Assembly: GCA_017415715.1 (NCBI GenBank)
Contig: JAFQFD010000009.1
Span: 1 to 41,871 of the forward strand
Length of the DNA: 41,871 nt
Source of the DNA: Bacteroidales bacterium
Lineage (GTDB): Bacteria > Bacteroidota > Bacteroidia > Bacteroidales > UBA932
Direction: 5' to 3'
The translations under genes were made by a program, and so were the position numbers. Within the stretch, counting starts at the first letter, position 1; every line of letters starts with the position of its first letter. The notes beneath the pieces were generated by a model. That model saw only the letters and a list, made by a program, of their open reading frames with translations, did no database searches and was not told where the DNA came from. Below, piece by piece: positions 25,694 to 34,451 of the stretch.

Positions 25694-26909
25694 GCAGCGA
25701 CTGTTTTTCGGTTTCATAAAAATCGTTGGACGAATTGTTGGTGTCTGCCAGGATCTCATATCCCGAAATGGCGGTAGCCTCTTCATCTATATGTCTCATA
25801 AGGCTTCTGCCCAAGAAGACATCGGTCTGAGTCACAAAACCCGCATCGGCGAGAGGACCGAGTCGTTTCTCGTTGTTTGTCGAACTGCCGTCGAACACCT
25901 CCACAGCATCCATAACCCATTCATACGGTACCTTTACAACCCTGTCCACATAACTGCCAGGCACAGCGATCACATTCTCCTCCACCGCAACGAAATCCTG
26001 GATGGACATTCCCTGAGCCTTGAACAGAGTCAAAGTCGGAGAGTTGATGGAGAGAGTATATGCATTGGCTTTTCCCGTCTTGATGACCACATCGATTATC
26101 CTGCTGTCCGATATCTGATCTCCTGGAGCCGGATGATACTTCGGATTAGGGAAGTATGTGACATTGTAGCATACAAAGTAGTCAGGCTTGTTGAGATTGA
26201 CAGAAAGCGGATATTGCAGAGAGTGGTCGATGGCGCCTCTTACACATACCACGGCGTCCTGACCCGGCTGAAGCGGAAAGTCGTCGCCGTCGCCTGGGAA
26301 CTGCCATATGCACTGGATCACAGGCATATAGTCAGGGAATACATTCTCCCCTGTCGCCGGATCCTTGGTCACGAAATAGTTTGGACCTGTGGCATTGTTA
26401 GGCGAAAGAGTTCCGAAGCAGAGGCTGTCCAGATACTGCACCTCATAGTGGTTGTTGTGCAGGATGAAATACTGGTCCGCCTGGTAGTCTCCCTCCTGCG
26501 GAAGCTTCTTGCAGCCGCCGCAATAGAGTTCCTTTATGACTATCGAGCCCGGCTTCGAATATGACATCTGGAGACTGAACGCCAGGTCTTCTCCGGAAAT
26601 CACGACCTTGTCTGCAGCACCGTTAAAGATGCCCAGGTCCGACCTTCCGCTTACATTGATTCTGTAAAGTCCGTTCGGAAGCGTGAAGGTCGCAGTGCCG
26701 TCCGAAGTTGTGACCTGCGAATATCTGCTGCCGGTGTTCATGTCTTCCACGACGGCGTTCAGGCCCGCCTTATCGACATCGGCCAGCTCCTCGGGGTAAA
26801 CAGCGGTGAGTGTAAGGACATTCACCCCACCCTCGTAAGGGTTGGTGTCCTTGACATCGGCGCAGGAGGCGAGCAGCAGGGCTGCCAGTATGTATATTAC
26901 TTTCTTCAT
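25686..26909 (-). CDS. DUF4876 family lipoprotein
   Basis: The start at 26909 gives MKKVIYILAALLLASC with Cys16 as the lipidation site; an ATG nine bases earlier lies within the preceding REP-like element. The 407-residue product has an N-terminal carboxypeptidase-regulatory-like or prealbumin-like beta-sandwich (about 30-115; ADVDKAGLNAVVEDMNTG, GLYRINVSG), then the DUF4876 core (SKPGSIVIKELYCGGC, YFILHNNHYEVQYLDSLCFG, DYMPVIQCIWQFPG). An ELYCGGCKK motif holds two close Cys that could bind metal or form a disulfide; this is an observation only. It is placed between the TonB-dependent receptor and its DUF6850 partner, which suggests a surface-exposed ligand-capture or accessory subunit. Confidence 0.85.
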   Translation of the reverse strand: MKKVIYILAALLLASCADVKDTNPYEGGVNVLTLTAVYPEELADVDKAGLNAVVEDMNTGSRYSQVTTSDGTATFTLPNGLYRINVSGRSDLGIFNGAADKVVISGEDLAFSLQMSYSKPGSIVIKELYCGGCKKLPQEGDYQADQYFILHNNHYEVQYLDSLCFGTLSPNNATGPNYFVTKDPATGENVFPDYMPVIQCIWQFPGDGDDFPLQPGQDAVVCVRGAIDHSLQYPLSVNLNKPDYFVCYNVTYFPNPKYHPAPGDQISDSRIIDVVIKTGKANAYTLSINSPTLTLFKAQGMSIQDFVAVEENVIAVPGSYVDRVVKVPYEWVMDAVEVFDGSSTNNEKRLGPLADAGFVTQTDVFLGRSLMRHIDEEATAISGYEILADTNNSSNDFYETEKQSLHE

Positions 26910-26913
26910 TTCT

Positions 26914-26963
26914 ATCATTCAGATCTCTCGACTCACTTCGTTCGCTCGAGATGACAGGGGTCA
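26914..26963. repeat. REP-like palindrome between TonB-receptor and DUF4876 genes
   Basis: Starts ATCATTCAGATC, ends GATGACAGGGGTCA, with a hairpin between (ATCTCTCGA at 26923-26931 against TCGAGAT at 26946-26952). The terminal TCA is the TGA stop of the receptor gene on the minus strand. Flanks are shared with the element at 24157-24196. Confidence 0.75.
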
Positions 26964-29795
26964 AAACTTCAATCTACAGGTCAAGCCATAGTAGAAGGCC
27001 GGGGTGAAGATTGTTCCCATACCTGTTGCCATCGACTTGACATATGGTCTTGAGTTGGTAAAGTTATTGGCGAAGAACGACAGGGACACATGATCTCCTA
27101 TCTCCTTCGTTATGCTCAGGTTGGCCGACATATATGCACCGTAGCCGTCCTGGGCGAATATATACGCATTCGGTGACACGAGTATCAGGTTGGCGAATGC
27201 AGGGTCGGCAGCCTCAGCATCCGTGAACGGATGCACGTTGCCGTCAAGGTCCATATAGGACACAGGACGGATCGCCGTATATGAATTTCCGTCATATATG
27301 TTGCCACCTGTGGCTTTGTTGTCCGACTCGTTTATAGTATAGGCATAATCCGCTCCATTATATTGGGAAATGTTGCGGCTGCGGCGCAGGAGAGACATCT
27401 CCAGGCGACAGGTGATGATCAGGCGGGCCTGCGGGATGTGCGTTATGGCCGTAAGGTTGGCGTCCAGGTTATGTGTCACCTTTCCGTTCGCCACGGAACT
27501 GCTGCTTCCTCCGTTCGCATACAGTCCCACATACTGGTAAGAACGGTTCGGAAGGTATGTATGCGACCATCCTTTCTGGTAGTATGCAGCAATCTGCTCG
27601 TTCAGATATTTTGTATAAGTATATGCCGCATCAAAGCGGAATGTTGTGCGTACAGGTTTGATTTCAGGGAATTCGACTACCAGCTCGGCACCCGCCCTTG
27701 TGACATCGGCTCCATTGTTCTGCATGGTCGACTTCGCAAATGTCTGATCCGTCACCTTGACATCCATAGGAGTCCAATATTCCTCCTGAGCGCCTCGGAT
27801 ATAAAGCATTCCGGTCTGCTCGTCCACGATTATCTGCGGATCTGACGGCATGGTGAAGTCGGCCGGTTTCTGAAGGATGTCATATGAATATGGCTCGTAC
27901 ACATCCAGGAAATTGTACGGACCCTTGGTGAGGTTGCAGAATCCCACCAGGGAAATCTTCCAGTCCGCGAACGCGGCATCGATGGCAAACTCCGAGTTGC
28001 TGTTGCGCTGCCACCTGAGTTCCGGATTATACACGACCGTATATGGCTGAGTATAATAGATATAGCTTGTCTGCGAGCCGTGCGAGAATCCGTATGTCTG
28101 GATGTCGCGGTACTCCTGCTTAGGGTAGAGGATGTAATATGACGGAAGTTTCTCTGTAATTCCCCATCCGCCTCTGATGGCGAGTTCCTCGGTCAACTGC
28201 CACCTGGCGTTGAAGCGAGGCGAGAATGTTGTCTTATTATTATATAATGAGTTCTTTATGAACACATTCTCCATACGAAGGCCCGCTGTGATCTCAAGCT
28301 TTGTACGCGCTATCGGCAGGGTCAGATGCTCCTCCGCATATACGGAAAGGTTGTGCATGAACGGATATTCTGTATACGGCCTCGGCCTGTAGCCGTTCGC
28401 GGCAAGGGACGGATCCTCATAGTATTCGCCCTGTCCGACATTGCCGTTGGCCTTCCACTGCACTCCGGCCTTGAGGAAGCTCTTGACATCGTCCCAGCGC
28501 TTGTGCCAGTTGTACTTGAGCGAAGCGGCGAAGTCCAGCTCCTTCGAGTCTGTGACCTGGTCAGAGAAGTAGGTCAGAGGAAGGCGTTCCGCAAGGAAGT
28601 AGCCGGCCTGCTCTGCGTGCACTGCAGGCTGGTTTGAGGCATATGACTCATATTTATGATATCGGAAGAGATTGTCATTGAAGTTTACCGATGCGTCAAA
28701 CTTCAGGTTTGTCACCCAGGACCTGTTGAGCATCCATGTGAGGGATGTATTGCCTCTGAAGACATTGTCACGCTCCTTCTGGAACTCTCCAGTGAACGCA
28801 TCCGGGTCGTCCTTGGTGTCCATTCCACCGATGTTGCCGGTGAATCCGGCCTCGAAGCGGAAGACCTTTGCGAACGTATTGGTATAGCCCAGGGTGATGC
28901 CCGTCCTGGTATATGACTGATATGGAGATATGAGCTTCTTCACGGCCCTCGCCCACTCGGCGCTGAGGTTCAGGACTCCGTTGTCCTCCTGAAGGTCTAT
29001 GCCCTTGGATACTGATGCCTGGTATGTGCGTGGATTTACTGAGAAGGTCACATTGACCGGTGTGCGGCCTTTGCGGGTGTTGATCTTGACCATTCCGGAA
29101 TTAAGGTCTCCATACTCGGCAGAAGGCACTCCGGTGATCACCTCTATGGACTCGATGTTCTCCACCGCCACGCTGCGCGTGTCCGTTCCGCCCATCTCGC
29201 CGAACGATGCGTTGTTGCCAAGCCTTACTCCATCGACCTCCACAGCCGTTCCGAAGGCGGCATTTCCTGTTTTGGAACCTCCCTCTCTAAGCGAGAAGGC
29301 ATTCTCGGCAGTAAGGTCCGGATTAACCGTCTTTCCGCCAGGAAGAAGGGCGGCGATGTCTGTAGTATTTGACAGCTGGAGATGGTTCAAGGCATCACGA
29401 CCGAGGTTATGGGACGTTCCAAGACCATCCTTGGCCTTCTGCGCAGTGACCACGACCTCGTCCAGAGCGAGAGAATTCTCATAAAGCTGATATTTCAATC
29501 CTTCGACATCTCCGGTTACTTTGAGCTCTGCAGTCAAACTTACATATCCGAGGCATGAGACCTCAATGGTCCAGCCACCTTTCTCTACATTTGCAAAAGA
29601 AAAGGCTCCATCGATGTCTGTCGTTGTCCAGAGATAGTCCGATCCGATCCTTACGACTGCTCCGATGACAGGCGCCTGCGTCTCAGCCTCCAGGACGACT
29701 CCCTCTACGGAGTATCCCCGGGGAGCCTCTGCTGCGGCCAGATCGGTCAGAATCGCCATCGTCGCGAATAGAATTATGAACAGTCTTTTGAGCAT
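26961..29795 (-). CDS. TonB-dependent receptor with carboxypeptidase-regulatory-like domain
   Basis: The 944-residue protein has a signal peptide (about 1-22), a carboxypeptidase-regulatory-like domain (about 28-110; VEGVVLEAETQAPVIGAVVR, CLGYVSLTAEL), a TonB box/plug start LDEVVVTAQK, plug domain motifs (VEVDGVRLGNNASF, ESIEVITGVPSAEYGDLNSG), and a 22-strand-type barrel ending TCRLKF. It takes a ligand across the outer membrane using energy from TonB-ExbBD. It is not of the SusC type by neighbours, since no SusD gene is adjacent; its operon partners are DUF4876, DUF6850 and a FISUMP lipoprotein. The ligand is not readable. It is preceded by a TATATTTG box on the minus strand at 29820-29813. 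Confidence 0.95.
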   Translation of the reverse strand: MLKRLFIILFATMAILTDLAAAEAPRGYSVEGVVLEAETQAPVIGAVVRIGSDYLWTTTDIDGAFSFANVEKGGWTIEVSCLGYVSLTAELKVTGDVEGLKYQLYENSLALDEVVVTAQKAKDGLGTSHNLGRDALNHLQLSNTTDIAALLPGGKTVNPDLTAENAFSLREGGSKTGNAAFGTAVEVDGVRLGNNASFGEMGGTDTRSVAVENIESIEVITGVPSAEYGDLNSGMVKINTRKGRTPVNVTFSVNPRTYQASVSKGIDLQEDNGVLNLSAEWARAVKKLISPYQSYTRTGITLGYTNTFAKVFRFEAGFTGNIGGMDTKDDPDAFTGEFQKERDNVFRGNTSLTWMLNRSWVTNLKFDASVNFNDNLFRYHKYESYASNQPAVHAEQAGYFLAERLPLTYFSDQVTDSKELDFAASLKYNWHKRWDDVKSFLKAGVQWKANGNVGQGEYYEDPSLAANGYRPRPYTEYPFMHNLSVYAEEHLTLPIARTKLEITAGLRMENVFIKNSLYNNKTTFSPRFNARWQLTEELAIRGGWGITEKLPSYYILYPKQEYRDIQTYGFSHGSQTSYIYYTQPYTVVYNPELRWQRNSNSEFAIDAAFADWKISLVGFCNLTKGPYNFLDVYEPYSYDILQKPADFTMPSDPQIIVDEQTGMLYIRGAQEEYWTPMDVKVTDQTFAKSTMQNNGADVTRAGAELVVEFPEIKPVRTTFRFDAAYTYTKYLNEQIAAYYQKGWSHTYLPNRSYQYVGLYANGGSSSSVANGKVTHNLDANLTAITHIPQARLIITCRLEMSLLRRSRNISQYNGADYAYTINESDNKATGGNIYDGNSYTAIRPVSYMDLDGNVHPFTDAEAADPAFANLILVSPNAYIFAQDGYGAYMSANLSITKEIGDHVSLSFFANNFTNSRPYVKSMATGMGTIFTPAFYYGLTCRLKF

Positions 29796-29812
29796 TTTTT
29801 CGAATCTACATG

Positions 29813-29820
29813 CAAATATA
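29813..29820 (-). promoter_or_regulatory. Possible -7 box of the TonB-receptor operon
   Basis: Minus-strand TATATTTG sits 18 bases before the ATG, in the right place for a Bacteroidetes promoter, but the expected TTTG 19 bases further upstream reads GAAA, so the match is partial. Confidence 0.45.
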
Positions 29821-29882
29821 CGAATTAATGCACTATAATTTTCATACCTATTTATGGGTATTTACTTGCCGAAAATCTTCAT

Positions 29883-29915
29883 TTTTGAGAGAATTTTAAA
29901 ATTTTTCTCAAAAAA
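29883..29915. repeat. A/T-rich palindrome upstream of tRNA-Gly
   Basis: An imperfect palindrome (TTTTTGAGA and AATTTT mirrored by AATTTTT and CTCAAAAA) lies between the divergent receptor operon and the tRNA gene and abuts the -33 TTTG of the tRNA promoter. It could be an AT-rich upstream element or an attenuator; undecided. Confidence 0.45.
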
Positions 29916-29916
29916 G

Positions 29917-29947
29917 TTTGGAAGTTTAAAAAACATTCGTACCTTTG
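29917..29947 (+). promoter_or_regulatory. Promoter of tRNA-Gly
   Basis: TTTG at 29917-29920, a 19-base spacer and TACCTTTG at 29940-29947 match the Bacteroidetes consensus exactly. Transcription would begin near 29954, 14 bases before the tRNA. Confidence 0.8.
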
Positions 29948-29967
29948 CAATCCCAAACGGGAAAAAC

Positions 29968-30043
29968 GCGGAAATAGCTCAGTTGGTAGAGCACAACCTT
30001 GCCAAGGTTGGGGTCGCGAGTTCGAGCCTCGTTTTCCGCTCCA
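29968..30043 (+). tRNA. tRNA-Gly (anticodon GCC)
   Basis: Cloverleaf read by eye: acceptor GCGGAAA paired with TTTCCGC, D arm GCTCAGTTGGTAGAGC, anticodon stem CAACC/GGTTG around the loop TTGCCAA with anticodon GCC, and T arm GCGAGTTCGAGCCTCGT. Discriminator T is followed by an encoded CCA at 30041-30043. A consensus promoter precedes and a hairpin follows. Confidence 0.97.
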
Positions 30044-30047
30044 AAAC

Positions 30048-30072
30048 AGGTCATCTTCGGATGACCTTTGTT
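30048..30072 (+). terminator. Terminator of tRNA-Gly
   Basis: An 8-bp stem AGGTCATC (30048-30055) with a TTCG tetraloop and GATGACCT (30060-30067), followed by TTGTT, starts five bases after the tRNA. Confidence 0.75.
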
Positions 30073-30120
30073 ATGAGAAATAACCAGACGTGGTACAATT
30101 ATATGCAGGTCGTCCTTTAC

Positions 30121-30154
30121 ACAGGTCGGCTTTTTTCTTTATATGCCGACCTGT
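30121..30154 (-). terminator. Hairpin terminator after alkaline phosphatase
   Basis: A perfect 10-bp stem (ACAGGTCGGC at 30121-30130 with GCCGACCTGT at 30145-30154) and 14-base loop lie six bases downstream of the phosphatase stop on the minus strand. It lacks a strong T-run on the minus side, so termination there may be partial; it could also stop read-through from the tRNA. Confidence 0.55.
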
Positions 30155-30159
30155 CTTTC

Positions 30160-31338
30160 TTATTTCATGAGCTGCTCGATCTTCTTCGGAATGTCGGTGT
30201 TCTTCATGACGCCTGCGAAGGCTTCCGCACCTTCTCCGTACGCAAATATCGGCACCACAACGCCGGAATGGCCTCTTGTGCTGTATGACATGGTCACCGG
30301 TGACGAGCCTCCGACCTCGTATCCTGTGTAGTTGAGCCATGTTCCACCTGTTTCATGATCTGCAGTCACCACCAGCAGTGTCTCAGGATGCTGGTCCACA
30401 TATGCTACAAGCTGACGGAGAAGAGCGTCGAACTCCTTCATCTCTGCAATCATCCCTTCTGAATCATTGTTATGACCGTATCCGTCGATCAGGGCGCTCT
30501 CGATCATGAGGAAGTAGCCATTGTCATTGTCGCGCGAAAGGGTTTCCAACGCCTTGGCTGACGCTTTCTGCAGATATACGGTCGGTTCTGAAAGATCCGA
30601 CGCTCCAGCATCCTCGGATGCGGACGCAAGGCGGGCCGCCAGGCACACTTCGTGTCCTGCCGCAGCTCCGGCTTCCTTCCTGCCGGATTCCTGACGATGC
30701 ACGTCAGCCATAGGAAGTATGCCTATGAACTTGTCTGATGGTGTATTAAGAACTGCAGACCAGTTGAGGTATACATCATATCCCTTGTCTATAAGCGTCG
30801 CTGTGAGGTCCAGAGAGTCCGGACGGCTGATAAAGTGGTCCAGGCCGGATCCTATGGCCACATCCACACCGCTTACAGTGAACTGCTCTGCTATCTCATA
30901 AGTCATCCCGCGGCTGGTCACACCTGCATAAAAGGCAGCCGGAGTGGCTTCTGTCAGCGTAGTGTTGACCACTATGCCGGTCTTCTTGCCCATGGCCTGA
31001 GCCTTGTGCAGGATGGTAGTCAGCCTGTTTCCTTCCGGATCCAATCCGCAATAGCCGTTCCTTGTGCGGACACCTGCGGCAAGAGCCGTTCCGCCTGCAG
31101 GAGAATCGGTCACATAATTATTCGCCGAGCATGTCTCATTCAGACCGATTACCGGAGCCTGTTCGAAACCCGTAACCGAGTCTTCTGCCAGGAGCAGAGA
31201 GGTCACGGCTCCGAAGCCCATTCCGTCACCGATCAGATATATCACATTCTTTACCTGAGGTTCATCTTTTGCTGAACTGCATGATGTCACTGCAAGAACT
31301 GCCAATAATGCAATTGCGACAGAAGCTTTCTTTTTCAT
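30160..31338 (-). CDS. Alkaline phosphatase (PhoA superfamily), lipoprotein
   Basis: The 392-residue protein has a lipoprotein signal (AVTSC, Cys20) and the alkaline phosphatase core: metal ligand Asp38 in IGDGMG, the phosphorylated Ser79 in VTDSPAGGTALAAG, a downstream ESALIDGYGHNND block and the TADHETGG metal-binding motif. It hydrolyses phosphate monoesters in the periplasm or at the outer membrane. Compared with E. coli PhoA, the Ser is followed by Pro-Ala-Gly-Gly-Thr rather than Ala-Ala-Ser-Ala-Thr, the pattern usual in Bacteroidetes enzymes. It diverges from the SGNH esterase gene over an 80-base gap in which I see no Pho box. Confidence 0.93.
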   Translation of the reverse strand: MKKKASVAIALLAVLAVTSCSSAKDEPQVKNVIYLIGDGMGFGAVTSLLLAEDSVTGFEQAPVIGLNETCSANNYVTDSPAGGTALAAGVRTRNGYCGLDPEGNRLTTILHKAQAMGKKTGIVVNTTLTEATPAAFYAGVTSRGMTYEIAEQFTVSGVDVAIGSGLDHFISRPDSLDLTATLIDKGYDVYLNWSAVLNTPSDKFIGILPMADVHRQESGRKEAGAAAGHEVCLAARLASASEDAGASDLSEPTVYLQKASAKALETLSRDNDNGYFLMIESALIDGYGHNNDSEGMIAEMKEFDALLRQLVAYVDQHPETLLVVTADHETGGTWLNYTGYEVGGSSPVTMSYSTRGHSGVVVPIFAYGEGAEAFAGVMKNTDIPKKIEQLMK

Positions 31339-31406
31339 ATTGCGGAGTTAAGTTTATGTGACCGCAATTTATAAAAAAATCACATTTACCAACTCATAAA
31401 TTTCGT

Positions 31407-31414
31407 TATATTTG
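31407..31414 (+). promoter_or_regulatory. TATATTTG box immediately before the SGNH esterase gene
   Basis: TAnnTTTG match six bases before the ATG at 31420. If it is a real -7 box, transcription would start at about the ATG, implying a leaderless message; it also covers an in-frame GTG at 31414, which therefore should not be the start. No exact TTTG lies 19-21 bases upstream. Confidence 0.4.
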
Positions 31415-31419
31415 TGGTC

Positions 31420-33153
31420 ATGACACGTATTTTCTTCTCATTCATCCTGGCCGCCCTTATGCTGGCGGCTCCGTCTGCGGCTTCTGCGCAGACACAGTGG
31501 CACGACCCCGAAGATGCCGGATTCCATGTGATTCAAGGACAGAAATACCAGGGAGAAGCCAGAGAGGGCTTCTATCACCGTTTCCCTGCAAGGGCAAAGG
31601 GCAGCATACGCGACGCCGTCTGGAAACTTTCAAGACAGACCGCCGGCGAGAGCATAGTGTTCACGACCGATGCCAAGAGCATAACCGTACGCTATACCGT
31701 ACCCCTAAGACACGCCATGCCGCATATGCCGGCCACAGGCGTGACCGGAGTCGACCTGTACACTACAGACAGGAACGGAGACGAAGTCTGGCTCGGAGCA
31801 AAGTATTCGTTCAAGGATACGATTACATTCACATATTCACCTATAGAAATAGAAAAGAAGCCGAAGGCGCACAGGTATACTCTTTTCCTGCCCTTGTATA
31901 ATGAGGTGTCATGGATGGAGATCGGCGTCGAGGAGGGAGCGAAGTTCCGCTTCGAACCCGTGCTTCCGGGCAAGCCGATCGTGGCATATGGAACATCCAT
32001 CTGCCAGGGCGCATGCGCATCACGCCCAGGCATGGCATGGTCCAACATCCTCCAGCGCCGCCTCGGTCATGAATTCGTAAACCTCGGATTCTCAGGCAAT
32101 GCTTTTCTGGACAAGGAAGTCATTGACATCATCGCCGACATAGACGCAGAGGCATATATAATCGATGCCATGCCGAACTCATGCTCCATGGAGACGGAGA
32201 TGCTCAGAGACACTCTCACCAAGGCTGTCAGGCAGCTCCGTTCGAGACGTCCTGACACTCCGATCATCCTTGCCGACCACATCGGATATCCTCATTCAAA
32301 GGCATTCAAGATCCGCGCAGAGAGGGAAACACGTGCCTGGGAGGTCCAGAAGGCCGTTTTTGACGAATTGAAGGCAGAGGGAGACGACCTCCTTTACCAT
32401 CTTCCATACGATGTCATAGCACTTCCGCAGGACGGCACCGTTGAAGGCGTCCATGCTTCGGACTATGGCATGATGGCCTATGCGACTGCATACGAAAAGA
32501 TACTCCGAGAAGTCCTGGACGAGCCGGTCGGACACGTCAGCACAACCATTCCGGTCACACAGCAGCGCGATCCATACAACTGGATGGACAGACATGCGCA
32601 TATCATCAACGAAAGCCATGGAAAGCACTACACAAGAGTGCTCATCGGTGATTCGATCATGCATTTCTGGGGAGATGCCGATGATGCTCCGGCAAAGAAC
32701 GGACAGGAAGTCTGGGACGAGTTTGACGGAACGTCCCTCAACATGGGATGCGGATATGACAGGGTCGAGAATGTCCTCTGGAGGGTATATCACGGCCAGC
32801 TGGACGGACTTACCGCAGACCGCATTTTCCTTGCGATCGGAACCAACAACCTTGCATCCGATACTCCTGAGAAAATCATCGAAGGACTCCGCTATGTGAT
32901 CGAAGCGATAAAGATCCGCCGTCCGGAAGCTGCGCTGACGCTCATGGGAATTCTCCCTAGACGCGGCATGGAAGCGCACATCAAGAGCTTCAACAGGCAG
33001 CTGCGCTCACTGGCAAAGGACATGAAAATAAATTTTGCCGATCCCGGAAGAAGGCTTCTTCACAAGAACGGCAAAATCGATGAATCTTTATTTACTGACG
33101 GTCTGCATCCAAACGTGGACGGCTACCGTCTCATTTCTGATGACTTCAGATAG
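31420..33153 (+). CDS. Tandem SGNH/GDSL esterase
   Basis: The 577-residue secreted protein has a signal peptide (1-23, cleaved after ASA), an N-terminal beta-sandwich of the GxDLY type (about 30-180, GVTGVDLYTTD), and two SGNH hydrolase domains. The first (about 185-365) has Ser193 in YGTSICQG, GFSGNAF and His345 in VEGVHASDYG, where the usual Asp three before His is Glu342. The second (about 400-577) has Ser412 in LIGDSIMHFWG, Gly/Asn blocks NMGCGYDR and IGTNN, and Asp560/His563 in TDGLHPN, a complete triad. Such proteins usually remove acetyl groups from glycans. The ATG at 31420 is chosen over the GTG at 31414, which overlaps a promoter-like box. It converges on pheS with a three-base gap. 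Confidence 0.88.
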   Translation: MTRIFFSFILAALMLAAPSAASAQTQWHDPEDAGFHVIQGQKYQGEAREGFYHRFPARAKGSIRDAVWKLSRQTAGESIVFTTDAKSITVRYTVPLRHAMPHMPATGVTGVDLYTTDRNGDEVWLGAKYSFKDTITFTYSPIEIEKKPKAHRYTLFLPLYNEVSWMEIGVEEGAKFRFEPVLPGKPIVAYGTSICQGACASRPGMAWSNILQRRLGHEFVNLGFSGNAFLDKEVIDIIADIDAEAYIIDAMPNSCSMETEMLRDTLTKAVRQLRSRRPDTPIILADHIGYPHSKAFKIRAERETRAWEVQKAVFDELKAEGDDLLYHLPYDVIALPQDGTVEGVHASDYGMMAYATAYEKILREVLDEPVGHVSTTIPVTQQRDPYNWMDRHAHIINESHGKHYTRVLIGDSIMHFWGDADDAPAKNGQEVWDEFDGTSLNMGCGYDRVENVLWRVYHGQLDGLTADRIFLAIGTNNLASDTPEKIIEGLRYVIEAIKIRRPEAALTLMGILPRRGMEAHIKSFNRQLRSLAKDMKINFADPGRRLLHKNGKIDESLFTDGLHPNVDGYRLISDDFR

Positions 33154-33156
33154 TCT

Positions 33157-34182
33157 TTAGAGAGATGTCTCGAACTCCTTGAGGAAGCGGAGGTCGTTTT
33201 CGAAGTAGTTGCGGAGGTCGCGCACCTGCCATTTGAGCATTGCGATGCGCTCCACGCCCATACCGAAAGCGAATCCGCTGTACTTCTTGCTGTCGATGCC
33301 CGACGCCTCAAGGACGTTAGGGTCTACCATTCCGCAGCCCATGATCTCGAGCCAGCCTGTACCCTTGCAGACATTACATCCCTTTCCGCCGCAGATGTTG
33401 CAACTGACGTCGATCTCGGCAGACGGCTCTGTGAACGGGAAGTATGACGGACGCATGCGGATCTGAGTCTGTGCGCCGAACATTTCGCGGGCGAAGAGGA
33501 GGATAGCCTGCTTCATGTCTGCGAATGTCACGTTTTCGTCTATGTAAAGTCCCTCAACCTGATGGAAGATGCAGTGTGCGCGTGCCGAGATGGCCTCGTT
33601 ACGGAACACACGGCCAGGACATACGATGCGGATCGGAAGCGGCATCTTCTCCATCGCGCGCACCTGCACTGAAGATGTGTGAGTGCGGAGGAGGACAGGA
33701 TTGTCGCTGTCACTGATGAAGAACGTGTCCTGCATCTCACGTGCAGGGTGCTCAGGCGGGAAGTTCAACGCCTCGAACACATGCCAGTCATCCTCGATCT
33801 CCGGACCTTCTGCCACGTCATATCCGAACTTGCGGAAGATGCTTACGATCTCTTCGCGTGCTATTGACACCGGGTGGCGTGAGCCGAGGGCGACAGGGTC
33901 GCCAGGCATTGTATAGTCAAATGAAGGAGCTCCGCCGGTCTGCGCCTCGACAGCCGCCTCCTTGAGTTCTTCGATCTTTGCCGCTGCAGTGTTCTTGAGG
34001 ATGTTGAGCTTCTGTCCGAACTCTCTCTTGAGCTCAGGAGCCACTGTCCTGAACTCCTCGAAGAGGGCTGTGATCGAACCCTTCTTTCCAAGAAGACGGA
34101 CACGAGCCTCTTCAACTTCCTGCTCGGTCTTGCAGGTCAGGCCTGCAATTTCGGCCATGAGGGCCTCAATTTTCTCTTTCAT
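33157..34182 (-). CDS. pheS: Phenylalanine--tRNA ligase alpha subunit
   Basis: The 341-residue protein has an N-terminal coiled coil that binds tRNA (about 1-85), then class II synthetase motifs: GSRHPVSIAREEIVSIFRKF, GPEIEDDWHVFEALNFPPEH, PGRVFRNEAISARAHCIFHQ (motif 2) and GFAFGMGVERIAMLKW (motif 3). A CNICGGKGCNVCKGTG insert is a zinc-finger-like element found in many PheS proteins, including those of Bacteroidetes. The beta subunit gene pheT is not in the window, as is common in this phylum. It is a housekeeping gene and marks the return to conserved chromosome. Confidence 0.97.
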   Translation of the reverse strand: MKEKIEALMAEIAGLTCKTEQEVEEARVRLLGKKGSITALFEEFRTVAPELKREFGQKLNILKNTAAAKIEELKEAAVEAQTGGAPSFDYTMPGDPVALGSRHPVSIAREEIVSIFRKFGYDVAEGPEIEDDWHVFEALNFPPEHPAREMQDTFFISDSDNPVLLRTHTSSVQVRAMEKMPLPIRIVCPGRVFRNEAISARAHCIFHQVEGLYIDENVTFADMKQAILLFAREMFGAQTQIRMRPSYFPFTEPSAEIDVSCNICGGKGCNVCKGTGWLEIMGCGMVDPNVLEASGIDSKKYSGFAFGMGVERIAMLKWQVRDLRNYFENDLRFLKEFETSL

Positions 34183-34242
34183 ATCGTTTATGTTTTATTT
34201 CTTTCTATCGGTGGTGTAACTTGGTGACGGTTTAAATCCTCA

Positions 34243-34416
34243 AATTGGTGGTGGAATGTGGATTTGGAACCGTTTTTAATGTTAAATCCACGAAAAGCAT
34301 GGTGTTTTGTGGATTTAACAACATTCCGGTAGAGTTTGTCCACGGGAACTGGGCCTGTGGTGGACATAAGCATTGTTTTGTCTGGTTTGTCCACGGGAAC
34401 TGGTGTTCCGGTGGAC
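34243..34416. repeat. Palindromes and 19-bp direct repeat upstream of pheS
   Basis: The interval between pheS and the nitroreductase gene holds GTTAAATCCAC (34281-34291) mirrored by GTGGATTTAAC (34309-34319), and a 19-base direct repeat, GTTTGTCCACGGGAACTGG, at 34334-34352 and 34385-34403. Each direct repeat is followed by GTGGACA, so each can fold on TGTCCAC. This may be a leader or a small repetitive element; no gene is evident. Confidence 0.65.
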
Positions 34417-34451
34417 AGGCATGTCAAATGTCCGCAGAGGCAGCTTCCGGA

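Noticed and set aside
25602-26564. 320-residue open frame on the plus strand
   Set aside because: Shadow of the DUF4876 and DUF6850 genes; no start context or family similarity.
26961-29795. SusC-type receptor
   Set aside because: No SusD gene adjoins it and its partners are DUF4876 and DUF6850 proteins, so it is listed as a general TonB-dependent receptor.
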